From the NCBI RefSeq assembly GCF_024623785.1, contig NZ_JANKBZ010000014.1, positions 205,684 to 269,683 of the forward strand: a stretch of DNA of 64,000 bases. Reading direction: 5' to 3'. Both the position numbers and the translations under genes were made by a program. How positions within the stretch are numbered: the first letter of the stretch is position 1; each line of letters opens with the position of its first letter. The notes beneath the pieces were generated by a model, which was not told the DNA's origin, did no database searches, and saw only the letters and a list, made by a program, of their open reading frames with translations. This stretch comes from Archangium lipolyticum (GTDB lineage Bacteria; Myxococcota; Myxococcia; Myxococcales; Myxococcaceae). This document shows, piece by piece, positions 63,575 to 64,000 of the stretch.

Positions 63575-63871
63575 TCACCTGACGCGGGGGCTCAGCCAGT
63601 TCCAAATCTCATTGTCGAGATAGCCCTGGTAAGAGGGCTGGTACAAGTTCGTGTTCGGGGGAATCCGACAAACGAAGAGACGGTCGTCCTGGTCGATGAG
63701 ACTCCTGAGCTGCTCAGTCCACCAGTTCGGCGACTCTGACGTTTCGACGAACCACTGGGACCTGAGCGGGCGTGCCCAGGAGATGGAGTTCCTCTCGATG
63801 AAAGATTTCACAACTTCGTAGGCCTTCGGGCGCTCGTGCCCGTTGAGGTCGTAGCTGATCATCAAAACCAT
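63575..63871 (-). CDS. Solitary Cas2-fold (SinR-like) protein
   Basis: 98 residues: MISYDLNGHERPKAYEVVK, QWFVETS and DDRLFVCRI follow the ferredoxin-like pattern of Cas2/SinR proteins (LISYDLN at strand 1, W.V.T, and a D.L.V strand). No cas genes or repeats are nearby, so it is not a CRISPR adaptation gene. Such lone proteins may be nucleases or regulators; function unknown. It may start three codons later. Confidence 0.6.
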   Translation of the reverse strand: MVLMISYDLNGHERPKAYEVVKSFIERNSISWARPLRSQWFVETSESPNWWTEQLRSLIDQDDRLFVCRIPPNTNLYQPSYQGYLDNEIWNWLSPRVR

Positions 63872-63889
63872 TGGTAACCGTTCACCGAC

Positions 63890-64000
63890 TCAGGCAGCGA
63901 GCGCGAGCTGAGGTACGGGCACGGTGGGGAGGAGCGAAGGCCCGCGCAAGCCGCGGCGGTGCGCGGCGAGGGTATCGGTAAGGAATGAGAGTACGTCACG
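63890..64000 (-). CDS. C-terminal end of an unidentified protein (partial)
   Basis: 36 codons running in from the window end: FLTDTLAAHRRGLRGPSLLP and so on to a TGA. The style resembles tails of transposases, but this cannot be confirmed from so short a piece. The sequence GGTAACCGTTCACC just past the stop could be an IS end. Confidence 0.4.
   Translation of the reverse strand, partial: RDVLSFLTDTLAAHRRGLRGPSLLPTVPVPQLALAA

Noticed and set aside
1..64000. CRISPR arrays
   Set aside because: No regularly spaced direct repeats were found; the only dispersed repeats are the REP-like palindromes and the tRNA-derived pair.

Overview
The window looks like a chromosomal stretch of a myxobacterium, most likely the Cystobacter/Archangium/Myxococcus group. 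This is inference from content: very high GC with G/C at nearly every third codon position, many lipoproteins, serine/threonine kinase, PP2C and FHA regulators, kinase-rich signalling, and above all polymorphic lipoprotein toxins of the kind these bacteria use for kin discrimination. About 57 protein genes are supported, with one intact tRNA and almost no phage or CRISPR content.

Layout. 1-10 kb: a DMT exporter, two secreted hydrolases, a GNAT acetyltransferase, a cysteine-repeat lipoprotein, a methyltransferase, an alpha/beta hydrolase, and then a lipoprotein toxin with a C-terminal HNH nuclease (7675-9066) whose overlapping immunity gene encodes a SMI1/KNR4 (SUKH) protein. 10-21 kb: Tet-like exporter, a cytochrome-c-like lipoprotein, a 5'-nucleotidase lipoprotein, methionine aminopeptidase, amine oxidase, amidase and cyclophilin. 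21-27 kb: a tightly overlapping minus-strand operon for lysine degradation through 3,5-diaminohexanoate (kdd-kamD-hyp-kamE-kal-kce, perhaps followed by an SDR gene). 27-38 kb: esterase, family-4 uracil-DNA glycosylase, OmpA-like lipoprotein, coaBC, a very long carboxypeptidase-regulatory-like protein, PP2C-CNB phosphatase and FHA protein.

38.7-43.7 kb is the most striking part. A CAU-anticodon tRNA is followed, 4,844 bp later, by an exact 40-bp copy of its 3' part, which marks the two ends of a small tRNA-integrated island. Inside it are a SitA5-like AHH-nuclease lipoprotein toxin, a two-domain immunity protein (Imm11/DUF1629 fused to a SUFU-like domain), two convergent XRE regulators (one broken), and an IS21 remnant cut off exactly at the right attachment repeat. 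No integrase is visible.

43.7-62.6 kb: outer-membrane barrel, multi-PAS histidine kinase, a GDT1/UPF0016 manganese exporter gene preceded by a yybP-ykoY-type riboswitch, a ribbon-helix-helix protein with a tiny coupled gene, a flippase-like protein, PHP phosphatase, YacG, MgtE-type transporter, quinone oxidoreductase, agmatinase-like protein, a receiver/ATPase protein with a degenerate H-box, HtrA protease, a predicted PEGA pseudokinase, an orphan remnant of the HNH-toxin N-terminal region, and a LuxR-type regulator. 62.6-64 kb: Fe superoxide dismutase, a second tRNA 3'-end fragment with a terminator, a solitary Cas2-fold protein, and the tail of an unknown gene.

A dispersed REP-like palindrome occurs at six places plus one degenerate copy, always at gene ends or between genes; in one case it supplies the last residues and stop codon of the SUKH immunity protein.
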